A stretch of 64,000 bases of DNA from an uncultured Clostridium sp. (GTDB lineage: Bacteria; Bacillota; Clostridia; Lachnospirales; Lachnospiraceae): contig CAKSBP010000006.1 in NCBI GenBank assembly GCA_934438135.1, positions 32,915-96,914 of the forward strand, written 5' to 3'. The position numbers and the translations under genes are program-made. Every line of letters starts with the position of its first letter. Within the stretch, counting starts at the first letter, position 1. The notes beneath the pieces are model-generated. The model ran no database searches. It saw only the letters and a list, made by a program, of their open reading frames with translations, and was not told the DNA's origin. Of this stretch, positions 51,701 through 60,200 are shown one piece after another.

Positions 51701-52141
51701 GGAAATCAGACTCAGACGGCAGATTCTACAAATACAATTTCTAATAACTTCAACATTGTAAATACAGGAAGCTATGATATTGATTTATCTAAATTAGAAA
51801 TTCGTTACTTCTTCACAGCTGATGGAAATGCTTCACAGGTTTCTTACATTGACCATTCAGCAGCACAGATGAATGTAGCTCCTTACTATGCAACATTAAC
51901 ATCTTCTATAAAAGCATCTATCGTTAAGATGGATACGGCAGTTGAGAATGCTGATACATATGTAAGCTATACATTTGATAATACAACAATATTACCAAAC
52001 GGTGGAAACTTAATCCTTTCCTCCCGTATTGCTAACAGCGACTGGTCAAACTTCAACCAGACAAATGACTTCTCCTATGGAGATGCAGCAAATGTAGCTG
52101 TTTACTATGATGGTGTTTTAGTAGCCGGAATGGAACCATAA
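48752..52141 (+). CDS. Secreted GH9 endoglucanase with CBM3c, Ig-like modules and CBM3
   Basis: An 1129-residue cellulase. A signal peptide (about 1-36, ending VSAAS) precedes the GH9 domain (about 38-480) with catalytic Asp in GGWNDAGDNLKLNLP (about 86-100), SPHHRTASG and the acid Glu in YTMNEVAVDY (about 459). A CBM3c-type module follows (about 490-640), then three Ig-like modules beginning at about 660, 765 and 875 (each starts V-x-I/V-TSP-E/A-x-G/K pattern). A C-terminal CBM3 (about 980-1129) resembles that of GH48. The CBM3c is known to confer processivity on GH9 enzymes. No dockerin. AAAGGAGG precedes the start. Confidence 0.94.
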   Translation: MRLFKKFLSTTLAAAMVAATLTAAPAMKSQNVSAASNFDYGEALTKSLLFYELQESGKLQDGIRTNWRGDAMLDAGADNGVDLTGGWNDAGDNLKLNLPGTYTSTMLAWSYLEDKDVYKTTGQDKYILEQIKWECDYLLKCHTSENELYFQVGADNDHAFWGAAEIVPLASSSYKCTVSQPGSCVTASTAASLATAYLCFKDSDPAYAQKCLTSAKQLLNLAIKMNSDSYYNSVAGAYYNSWGGFADDISFASCWLYKATKDASYLDTAVDYSNDWEVIQGTDEWAFKWTQCWDNNTYGARILLSELTGDKKYIESTEKYLDYWTTGTADGERISYSPKGEAVLDQWGSLRYATTTGFMAEIWADSGLCTESKVDTYKDFAKQQADYALGSSGQCFVCGYDDPTAPVSPHHRTASGVWTNNLNAEPKVNRHVLTGALVGGPTSANDKYTDTRTDYTMNEVAVDYNAGYTGLMAKLYKEYGGTIDSDLSAVEEVGDEFQVTAGINAQDNTNATSFVEMKATVYNKTAWPARKTDNLSYKYFVDISDVLAKGYKASDFTVKTNYNQTGSKVSGLQPWDEDNGIYYVNVDMSGAGLYPGGQSECRSELQFRISAPCKWDYSKNPSLQGITGSTAVDAKYIALYEGDKLVWGQTPDGGSTAVKYAPTVSIVSPEDGAVFTDITKENPVTLTADAAVQDSTISKVEFYNGTVKIGTAESAPYSVSFVPANDGSGIAKDYTITAKAYAKNGETTTSDAVKINITQPKLEAPAVAVTSPESGTVYTTDNGKADIAITADASVKDSTISKVEVYVEGSKAGTAVKNEDGSYGFTYTYTNNKVYSEDNTETLSIYTIAYAENGTSTKSDVVTVDVTVPATIIPSVAITSPADKTVFEIGTETIDVSALAAVTKGSVKAVKFYANGTLFATVTDAKEGVYTATYTVNTAAKEKSIKFTAVAVSDKDVEATSDVVTSTVKYEGGEAPEGFAITVGNQTQTADSTNTISNNFNIVNTGSYDIDLSKLEIRYFFTADGNASQVSYIDHSAAQMNVAPYYATLTSSIKASIVKMDTAVENADTYVSYTFDNTTILPNGGNLILSSRIANSDWSNFNQTNDFSYGDAANVAVYYDGVLVAGMEP

Positions 52142-52183
52142 GAAGTTTCGTAAAAGTTTCGAAAATTTTAACAATAAAAAAGA

Positions 52184-52217
52184 GGAGGTATCTTATGTCT
52201 AAGATACCTCCTTTTTT
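52184..52217 (+). terminator. Terminator after GH9
   Basis: Twelve-bp perfect stem GGAGGTATCTTA/TAAGATACCTCC, loop TGTC, tail TTTTTT. Confidence 0.95.
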
Positions 52218-52298
52218 CTTTTTGTACAAAGCCAACAAATGTGATTAGAGTTATCTCACAAAAACAATATACTTTTAGGAAAATAGATAATAAATCGA

Positions 52299-52327
52299 TT
52301 GACAGCAACTCAGATGCTTTGTAAAAT
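52299..52327 (+). promoter_or_regulatory. Sigma-A promoter of the LytTR two-component operon
   Basis: Perfect TTGACA (52299-52304), 17 bp, TAAAAT (52322-52327). It implies a leader of about 110 nt. The 303-nt gap 52142-52444 otherwise holds the GH9 terminator and no gene. Confidence 0.75.
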
Positions 52328-52444
52328 ATTACTAGGAATATAAGTTAAAAGCATGTGATATTAACACATTTGTAAAAAATAGTGTGTTTGTAATCACTTT
52401 TATAAAGACATAAGGGAGGTTTACATACCGAAAGGAGGGGGCAA

Positions 52445-53173
52445 ATGTTTAGAGTAGCAGTATGTGATGATGAAGATTTTTTTCGAAACCAGACTGGTGA
52501 ACTGCTTCAAAAATATTTTAAGCTTCGAGGAAAGGAGTGTCAAATCGATTATTTCACATCCGGAGAAGAACTTACAAGAGCTGATTATGCTGATTATAAC
52601 CTATTCTGCCTGGATGTAGAGATGGCAAATGGCATGAGTGGCTTGGAGGCAGCACAGTTTTTGAGGAAAAACAGAGTCTTCACCGAAATCATTTTCGTTA
52701 CCAATCATCAGGAAGAAGCATATCGTGCCTTTGAAGTGAATGCTTTCCGATATCTATTAAAGCCCGTTAAGAAAGAGGTTCTTTTTAAAACCATGGATTT
52801 GGTGGTAAAAAGAAAAGAAGAGAGGGAACGGCATTTGCTGGTGTTAAACCAGGGACAGAGATTTCTGCAGATTGTAACAGATAACATTTTATATTTTGAG
52901 ACAGTAGATCGCAAGCTGAAAGTCTACACAACACAGAAAACGTATCTGGTAGATAATAAGATTAATGAAATGGACAAGAAGTTATCAGACAGAGGATTTT
53001 TCCGTGTACATAAGTCCTATTTAATCAATTTATCGTATGTACAGGAGTATGATCAGACAACGGTAACTATGCTGAACAACGATGTTGTTTATATCAGCAG
53101 ACTGAAACTGAAAGCATTTAAGGAGAACTTTTTAACTTATCTGCGAAGGGAGCATAGACTTGGGGCTAATTAA
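52445..53173 (+). CDS. LytTR-family response regulator
   Basis: A 242-residue regulator of the AgrA/LytR type. The receiver (about 1-120) has CDDEDF, phospho-acceptor Asp in FCLDVEMANGMSG (about 58) and Lys in YLLKPVK. The LytTR DNA-binding domain (about 140-238) has LYFETVDRKLKVYT and FFRVHKSYLINL. GGAGGGGG precedes the start. The kinase gene overlaps its end by 14 nt. It may control the adjacent cellulase genes; this is inference from position. Confidence 0.92.
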   Translation: MFRVAVCDDEDFFRNQTGELLQKYFKLRGKECQIDYFTSGEELTRADYADYNLFCLDVEMANGMSGLEAAQFLRKNRVFTEIIFVTNHQEEAYRAFEVNAFRYLLKPVKKEVLFKTMDLVVKRKEERERHLLVLNQGQRFLQIVTDNILYFETVDRKLKVYTTQKTYLVDNKINEMDKKLSDRGFFRVHKSYLINLSYVQEYDQTTVTMLNNDVVYISRLKLKAFKENFLTYLRREHRLGAN

Positions 53174-54467
53174 TTGTATTGTGACCAAGTTGTTCTATTG
53201 TGTCTCCGTTTTTATGTTCGTTCATACTTTTTTCGAATATGCGGATATAACATGCAAGAGGATTTTAGGGTATGGTATTGTGGGGATATCTATTATATTC
53301 GGTGTCACATTTCTAAAAGCAGAGCCGGATTATGTGGTTGTAATTATAACCATGTATATTTTCTTTGCAGTAATGAAAGGACGTGTTCTGGAAAAAGTCT
53401 GTGTTGGAATTCTTACTCAGTCGATTTGGTGTGCATTTACGCTTTTAATCGATATCGTTTTCGGTAATGTACTGTTAATGGTGAATACACCAAAAGGAAA
53501 AGATGCAATTGTTGAATTAATCAGCATGCTTTGGATCTGTCTGAGTATCTTTTTATTGAAAAAAGATTCTATATTTAATAGAGAACTTCTGAAAGAGCAT
53601 CGTTTTACATACCTTCAGCTCCTTTGCATTATCATACTTGCATTAGAAGGAGATGCTATACTCCTGATTGCATCATTTATACATCAGAATCAGCTGGATA
53701 TATTTTTTAGAAGTGATATCATCAGCCTGTTATTATGTGGTGCAGCATTATATATGATGTGCTTTAGTTTGTCAGTAAATAACAATATTGACAAAGAATA
53801 TTACCAGACTGTAAATAAAACTTTGCAGGAGGAGATAAAAAGCCAGTTTGCGTATTATCAGAAGCTGGAAAAGGTTACGAAAGAGACCAGGGCAATCAAA
53901 CATGATATGAAAAATCATTTGATTGTCATGAAGGGACTCACAGAAAAAAAGGATATTAATACACTCAATTCATATATTCAGACTCTTCAAAATTCATTTG
54001 AACGGGTTAGTAAGATTATTAGTACAGGCAACTCTATTCTGGATTCCATTGTAAATGAAAAATTAGAAATAGCAAAAACAAAACAGATTGAGATGGGAAT
54101 TGATGTGAGCATTCCGAATGAAATTCCTATCGATGGAATTGATTTATGTGTAATGGTTGCAAACAGTCTGGATAATGCTATTGAAGCCTGTGATAAAATG
54201 AAGCCTGGGAGTGATAAGAAAATCCGCATTTATGGAAGGATGGAGAGAGGATTTTTGTCCTTTATTATCAGTAATACAATTGCAAAGAGTGTTTATGTAA
54301 TAAATAATAAAATTATTACTGACAAACTGGATAAGATAAATCATGGATATGGTTTGAAAAATATCAATACCAGTGTAAAGCGTTACCAGGGGAAAATGAA
54401 GATTGAAAACCAGGATGATGAGTTTACGCTTTATATTGATATACCATGTAAGATAGAAAAAGAATAA
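53160..54467 (+). CDS. GHKL-domain sensor histidine kinase (AgrC/ComD type)
   Basis: A 435-residue kinase. Six or seven transmembrane helices occupy residues 5-220. A coiled segment leads to the H box TRAIKHDMKNHLIVMKGL (about 245-262) and a GHKL ATPase with ANSLDNAIEACDK and HGYGLKNI. This layout is typical of kinases that sense peptides. No precursor peptide or AgrB-type protease was found nearby. The start is TTG 53160, 7 nt after AAGGGAG inside the regulator gene. A terminator follows. Confidence 0.9.
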   Translation: MGLINCIVTKLFYCVSVFMFVHTFFEYADITCKRILGYGIVGISIIFGVTFLKAEPDYVVVIITMYIFFAVMKGRVLEKVCVGILTQSIWCAFTLLIDIVFGNVLLMVNTPKGKDAIVELISMLWICLSIFLLKKDSIFNRELLKEHRFTYLQLLCIIILALEGDAILLIASFIHQNQLDIFFRSDIISLLLCGAALYMMCFSLSVNNNIDKEYYQTVNKTLQEEIKSQFAYYQKLEKVTKETRAIKHDMKNHLIVMKGLTEKKDINTLNSYIQTLQNSFERVSKIISTGNSILDSIVNEKLEIAKTKQIEMGIDVSIPNEIPIDGIDLCVMVANSLDNAIEACDKMKPGSDKKIRIYGRMERGFLSFIISNTIAKSVYVINNKIITDKLDKINHGYGLKNINTSVKRYQGKMKIENQDDEFTLYIDIPCKIEKE

Positions 54468-54471
54468 AAGG

Positions 54472-54513
54472 AAACCGCTGTGAAATATGTAACATGTTTT
54501 GCAGCGGTTTTTT
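54472..54513 (+). terminator. Terminator after the GHKL kinase gene
   Basis: Stem AAACCGCTG/CAGCGGTTT with a 21-nt loop, tail TTTT. Confidence 0.85.
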
Positions 54514-54537
54514 AGAAGGCAGAATTATTTGGAATTC

Positions 54538-55761
54538 TTATGTTATATTTTTATAGATTTCTTCTACTGCATTCTGGTTCTGGATGAAAACATCTACAAT
54601 TAACGGTTCAAACTGGGTACCTTTTGCTTTTTTCAGATGCTGCATTGCTTCATCAATGGACATAGCGTCTTTATAGCTTCGCTTAGTTACCAGTGCATCA
54701 AATACATCGGCAACTGCCATGATTCTTGCACACAGTGGAATATTGCAGCCGGTAAGTCCTTCAGGATAACCGCTGCCATCCCATTTTTCATGATGGTACA
54801 TTGCCATGTTGGAAGCGTAGAAGATAAAATTATCATTCTCCAGGTTTTTCATAGTTTTTTGTATAATTTCCTCTCCACGGAAAGTATGGGTTTTCATAAA
54901 GTGAAACTCCGAATCTGTCAAACTGGAAGGTTTACACAGTATGGAATCAGGTATTTTCATTTTCCCGATATCATGAACAGGAGCAGCCATACAGATATAT
55001 TCAATAGAAGAGTCGTTGAGCTCTTCACTGTAATAGCCGGCTTTTTTAAGTTCTGTAGCAATTAACCGAACATAGGCACTGGTTCGTTTTACATGCTGAC
55101 CAGTGACATTATCTTTGGATTCAATCAGGTTGGCAAAACTGAAAATAATCTGTTCCTGCATAGCTTGTATTTTCTGTTTTCTGGAAAGGACATCTTCCAA
55201 AATTACTCGGGAACGAGAAGCGATAGCAAAGCAGACAAGAGCTAATATGAGGTATTCAATGGTATAACTGAGAGCACTGCTTGTAAACCACTGCAGATAG
55301 GTATAGGCTGTCTGCCCGGAGGAAATGAATTTATGAGTCCGAAAGACCAGCCCGATAATCATCATGAAATATCCGAAAAAAGAAATACGACAGGTTAGTT
55401 CCTTATTGAAATAAATGCAGCTGGCAACAGGTGCAATTCCATATAGTATGGAAATATTAAAGGCTGGATATATAGAAGCGGCGCCGATTATGATTTCTAA
55501 GGTAACCAGACAGTAATATTTGATAAAAAAGAAGGGAGCTTTTTTTATCTGTAGGATTACAAGAAGCATGTCTGCAATCAAGGTAACGATACATGGCAGA
55601 TAAAAATCATTGGCAGCAATATGGAGAATCCCAAGGTGTGCTGACAATGCCATAATCGGCCATACAATCAAAAAACAATATAGGATACTGGTCAGTATTT
55701 TATTTGCCCGTAGGTCATTATTTTGGAAATAATCGGAACTTCGTGTGCTTTGTTCGTACAT
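54538..55761 (-). CDS. Membrane HD-GYP-domain phosphodiesterase
   Basis: A 407-residue protein. Several transmembrane helices cover about 25-190. The HD-GYP domain (about 205-395) has AAPVHDIGKMKIPD, YHHEKWDGSGYPEGL and ARIMAVADVFDAL, so the metal and GYP motifs are intact. It probably degrades cyclic di-GMP. The N-terminus is uncertain: ATG 55761 has AAGGAG 14 nt upstream, while an in-frame GTG at 55776 overlaps that site. It converges with the kinase gene and is divergent from the aldo/keto reductase. Confidence 0.87.
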   Translation of the reverse strand: MYEQSTRSSDYFQNNDLRANKILTSILYCFLIVWPIMALSAHLGILHIAANDFYLPCIVTLIADMLLVILQIKKAPFFFIKYYCLVTLEIIIGAASIYPAFNISILYGIAPVASCIYFNKELTCRISFFGYFMMIIGLVFRTHKFISSGQTAYTYLQWFTSSALSYTIEYLILALVCFAIASRSRVILEDVLSRKQKIQAMQEQIIFSFANLIESKDNVTGQHVKRTSAYVRLIATELKKAGYYSEELNDSSIEYICMAAPVHDIGKMKIPDSILCKPSSLTDSEFHFMKTHTFRGEEIIQKTMKNLENDNFIFYASNMAMYHHEKWDGSGYPEGLTGCNIPLCARIMAVADVFDALVTKRSYKDAMSIDEAMQHLKKAKGTQFEPLIVDVFIQNQNAVEEIYKNIT

Positions 55762-55984
55762 ATGCTGGATAATCACTCCTTGATTCGCTAGTCTCTTCTT
55801 TTTAACATACTAAAGAATACCATAGAAAATTCTAATAAGAAACAATTAAATTTTAGGAAAGCATGCAAATTATTATGAGGATTTGTATGCTTGTAAATAA
55901 TTAGTGGTTAATATATAATAAAGCATATTTGTGGGCTGTCTTGAGACAGCGGTGCTAGAATTTACGAAAGTGAAGGTGATATTC

Positions 55985-56980
55985 GTGAAGCAGGTTTTAT
56001 TGAACCGAACAAAATTGAAAGTTTCAGAAATTTGTCTTGGAGGTGCTTCGTTTGGAGCGAAGCTTATGGAAGAAGAATCATTAGAGGTATTAGACCGCTT
56101 TTATGAAGCGGGTGGAAATTTTATAGATACGGCAAAAGTATACTGTGACTGGATACCAGGAATGGAAGACAGCAGTGAGCGTACCATTGGAAGATGGATG
56201 AGAGAACGGGGGCTGGCTGGAAAAGTAGTGGTGGCTACCAAAGGTGGACATTATGATCTGGCACATCCAGAAATCAGCAGAGTCAATGAACAGGAAGTAA
56301 GAAAGGATCTGGAGAAGAGTCAAATGCTTCTTGGACTAGATATAATTGATTTATATTGGCTTCATAGGGATGATGAAACGAAGCCTGTCGAGGAAATTAT
56401 TGATTTTATGGACAAGCTGGTGAAAGAGGGAAGAATCCGTTATTACGGGGCTTCCAACTATTCTTTGGAACGGCTGGAACAGGCAAGGAAGTATGCAAAG
56501 AAAATGGGTTTTCAGGGATTCACAGCAGTGTCCAATCAGTGGAGCCTGGCAGGAAAAACCAATGATGCAATTGCAAAGGAGGATTCTACGCTTGTAACTG
56601 CCGATAAAGCTCAAATCAATTGGCATGAAGAACATCAGATACCATTAATTCCTTATACTGCTATCGCAGGGGGATTTTTTGAAAAACTGAATCGGGCAGG
56701 AAATACGTATCAGGGGCAGGCAGTGAATCAAAATGGAACATTTGAACGGTATTGGAATTCCAGAAACCTGATAATTTATAATGACATGCTGAAACTTTAT
56801 AAGGAAATGGGATATTCGTTTATGGAAATGTCAGTGGCATATTTATTACAGCAGAAATTTCCGGTATTTCCAGTGTGCGGAGTTGGGAAGAAAGAACAGC
56901 TGGATGAGTTGATAAAGGCTGCTTCTATAAAACTTCCGATGGAAATTGTGGAAAAGTGGAATGGCCTTTTGACAGAATAG
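55985..56980 (+). CDS. Aldo/keto reductase
   Basis: A 331-residue NADPH-dependent oxidoreductase. The catalytic tetrad is visible: Asp in NFIDTAKVY, Tyr in the same motif, Lys in ATKGG and His in YWLHRDD. The GASNYS and C-terminal VCGVGKKEQLDE (cofactor loop) motifs agree with the AKR fold. The best start is GTG 55985 with AAGGTGAT 5 nt upstream; an upstream start at 55931 lacks a ribosome site. It probably reduces sugar-derived aldehydes or ketones; the substrate is unknown. It is a single-gene unit. Confidence 0.88.
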   Translation: MKQVLLNRTKLKVSEICLGGASFGAKLMEEESLEVLDRFYEAGGNFIDTAKVYCDWIPGMEDSSERTIGRWMRERGLAGKVVVATKGGHYDLAHPEISRVNEQEVRKDLEKSQMLLGLDIIDLYWLHRDDETKPVEEIIDFMDKLVKEGRIRYYGASNYSLERLEQARKYAKKMGFQGFTAVSNQWSLAGKTNDAIAKEDSTLVTADKAQINWHEEHQIPLIPYTAIAGGFFEKLNRAGNTYQGQAVNQNGTFERYWNSRNLIIYNDMLKLYKEMGYSFMEMSVAYLLQQKFPVFPVCGVGKKEQLDELIKAASIKLPMEIVEKWNGLLTE

Positions 56981-57186
56981 AATGTAATAGTTTGAGAAGG
57001 TATAAAATGGTTTGAATAAAAAGCTGTTTTATATCTTTTTATAATTTATGGCTTGCTCACTTTCTTGGAGATAAAAGCACTTTCATAAAAAATAAATAGT
57101 TTTTTCACTAAATATATGCAAATTGCACATAAAACGGGAATAAAACTGGTTAAATCAGAGAAAAAGCACTTCAAACTAAATTGGAA

Positions 57187-57215
57187 TTGAATTTGTATTA
57201 AATTTAGTACATAAT
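57187..57215 (+). promoter_or_regulatory. Promoter of the pectate lyase gene
   Basis: TTGAAT (57187-57192), 17 bp, CATAAT (57210-57215). The predicted start (about 57222) coincides with the operator-like palindrome. Confidence 0.55.
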
Positions 57216-57221
57216 AAGTTT

Positions 57222-57235
57222 TGTAAGCACTTACA
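57222..57235 (+). promoter_or_regulatory. LacI/cre-like operator at the pectate lyase start site
   Basis: TGTAAGCACTTACA: perfect 6-bp arms around a 2-nt centre. It resembles LacI/CcpA-family sites of the form TGTAAGCGCTTACA, differing in the centre. Placed at the transcription start, it would fit repression by a carbon-source regulator. Confidence 0.5.
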
Positions 57236-57290
57236 TTTTGGGGAAAAGTAATAAGAACTTAATAATGAATGTTGAAATGGAGGATAAGGT

Positions 57291-60200
57291 ATGAAACAAA
57301 AGAGAATGACAAAGATTGTTTCATGGATTTTAGTACTTTCCATGGTACTGTGTGATCTGCCAGCCAATGTAGTTCGTGCGGCAGCAGCAGTGGACCATAT
57401 TAGTATTTTGAATGCATCAGATATGGAAAATGCGAGCCTTACAGCAGATGTTAAACAGGGAGATTTTGTGATTAAAGCAAGCAGCACGTCAGCAGTAACG
57501 GTAGATGGAAGTGTACAGACAAGTACTGATCACAGAAGCTTTACAAAACGAATTAAATTAAATGGTACTGGTAAGACAGATGCCAGAGCGATTGAGTTTA
57601 CAACAACAGGTGCCGCAGTCATTACTGTATATTCTTTAAGTGGAAGTGATTCTGCCAACAGAAAACTTGGTATTTATGACAAAGCATCCGATTCCCTTGA
57701 ACCAGTGACAACACTGGACTCATTTGGTCTTAATACAATTAAGGCAAATGATGGGGACAAGAAAATTCCGGCAGTAACTGCAAAAGTAGAAAAGGCTGGA
57801 ACATACAGCTTACGTTCTGTAAGCAGTGGAATTAATGTTTATTATGTTTCTGTAAATGAAGGGGAAACAGAAGAAGTTAGATTTGATGATGGAATCAAAC
57901 CAGTAGTAAAATCTGCCGGTGCGAATGCAGAAGATGGAACCCAGTTGGATGTTACGGTAGAAGGAACTATCGTGAATAGAAAGACAGATAGAATCTGGGT
58001 GAAGTTATATAGCGATGCTGGGACTTTGATAGATACAGCAAATCTCTATGCAGAAGATTTTAATGAAATGAATCAAGCTATAGCAGCATTAAATCCTGGA
58101 AAAAATGGAAAATTTACTATTGTGGCAGAAAGCTGCCGTGAAGGTGCTGAGACAACTTATGTATCAGAAACGTTTGAGGTGGAGAATTTCCGTCTTCCAT
58201 TAGGAAAAGTTGAATTTAAGAGTGTATTAACAACAAAAGAACTTGGCTTAAAGGTTGATTGGAAAGATACAGTGTCTGTAGATTCCTATGATATTGCGTA
58301 TAAAGTAAAAGGTACAGAAGAGTTTACAACATTAGCAAAAGGGCTTACAAAATCTGAGTATGAAATTACAGCAGATAAAGTAACTCCTGGAATAGTTTAT
58401 ACAATTAAAGTAACTGCTTATGGTGGTGAAGATTCAACATCAGCAGTTTATGATAAGAGAGTTTCTAACTGCGAAGATAGATTTGCAGGTGGAAAAATTG
58501 GTTCTGGTGCATCTGGTGAAATTACAGAAAATGAAGATGGTTCTATTACACTTGATGTATTACAGAGAGAAGGAACAGAACAAAGCGGCGGCAAACTTGC
58601 TGACAGTGAAGATGGTTTCTTATATTATTATACAGAAATTGATCCAGTAAAAGAAAACTTTACATTAAAAGCAACATTCCATGTAGACGAATCCGAAAAT
58701 AAGGATAATCAGTCTGGTTTCGGCATTATGGCAGTTGATACGCTGATTGAAGGAAATTCTGCAGCACGTTATTTTAACTCTGCTGGAAGTATGGTTCGTA
58801 AATATACAAAAACGGTAGATGGAAATATTTCAAGTTTATATGGTGCACCAGGTGGATATTTCATTACTGGATACACAGGGTCTGCAACAACATCTTCTGC
58901 CAGCAGAAAAACAATTGATACAGCTCCATTTGACTGGAATTATAAGGCGGATTATACGACACCAACAAATGCAAATCCTCCAAAGTTTGATGATGGAGAA
59001 GATTATACATTAGTATTAAAGAAAGATAATACTGGATTTCATGCATCTATGGTAAATGCTGTAACAGGCGAAAATCTTTATGATGAAGTAGTCTGTTATG
59101 AACCAGAATTATTATTAAAGCAGGATAAAACAAAATATTATGTAGGTGTCTGCGCAGCACGTAAAATCAAAATTACAGTAAGTAATATGGAATTTACAAC
59201 AAGAAATCCTGCAGAAGACCCAGAAGGCGTAACAAGACCAGAAAAAGAAGTTACACCAGTATTTTTACTAGATTCTACAAAGAAAACATCTAATGAGTCT
59301 TATGAAGCGGCTTTTAAAGCAGATTTTGTTGGAACAATTCAAGTGCTAGATGCAGAGGGCAAAATAGTTGCAGATAAGATTAAAGTAGATCCTAGAGTGG
59401 ATGAAACATTTCGCCCAACTGCAAAATTAACATTAACACAAGGCGACAATACATTTAAAGCTATTTATACACCAGCTGCTGATGAAGCACAGGGAAGCCT
59501 GTTAGGTTCTGCTGAAACCTTGGTTCAGACACCAATTCAGTTTAACTTTACAGTAAATTTAAAGAAATATGGTGACAGCAGCAATGCACTTTATGTATCG
59601 CCATCTGGTTTAAATACCAATAAAGGTACGAAAGCAAGCCCGCTGGATATTTATACAGCAGTAGCATATGCACAGCCAGGACAGGAAATTATCCTGTTAG
59701 GTGGAACTTACAACCTGAAATCCAAAGTTGTGATTGAACGAGGCAGTAATGGTACAAAGAAACAGCCAATTACATTAATGTCCGATCCAAAGGAAAGAGC
59801 GGTATTTGATTTAACAAACAGCTCTGGCGGCGGTCTGTTCGTTAATGCTGACTACTGGCATGTTTATGATATTGAAATTAAAAACAGCAAAGGTTCTAGT
59901 AAGCCAATTTTAATCAGCGGACATAATAACGTGATTGAAAAAATTACAACTCATGATAATAAAGATACTGGTTTACAGATTTCAGGAAGTGCTTCTGAAC
60001 CATTTAGTTTCTGGCCTTCCAACAACTTAATCTTAAGTTGTGAATCTTATAATAACTGTGATCCTCAGGCAAATGATGCCGATGGTTTTGCAGCAAAATT
60101 AACTTGCGGAGAAGGAAATGTATTCCGTTACTGCATCTCCCGCAACAATATTGATGATGGATGGGATTTATATGCCAAATCTACAACAGGAAATATTGGT

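Larger units (their letters stand above)
56981..57290 (+). other. Intergenic region upstream of the pectate lyase
   Basis: A 310-nt AT-rich gap. It contains no gene, no clear terminator for the aldo/keto reductase gene, and the promoter and operator described at 57187-57235. Confidence 0.6.

Noticed and set aside
46009..52141. Cellulosome components
   Set aside because: No dockerin repeats in GH48, GH9 or the pectate lyase and no cohesin/scaffoldin gene in the window.
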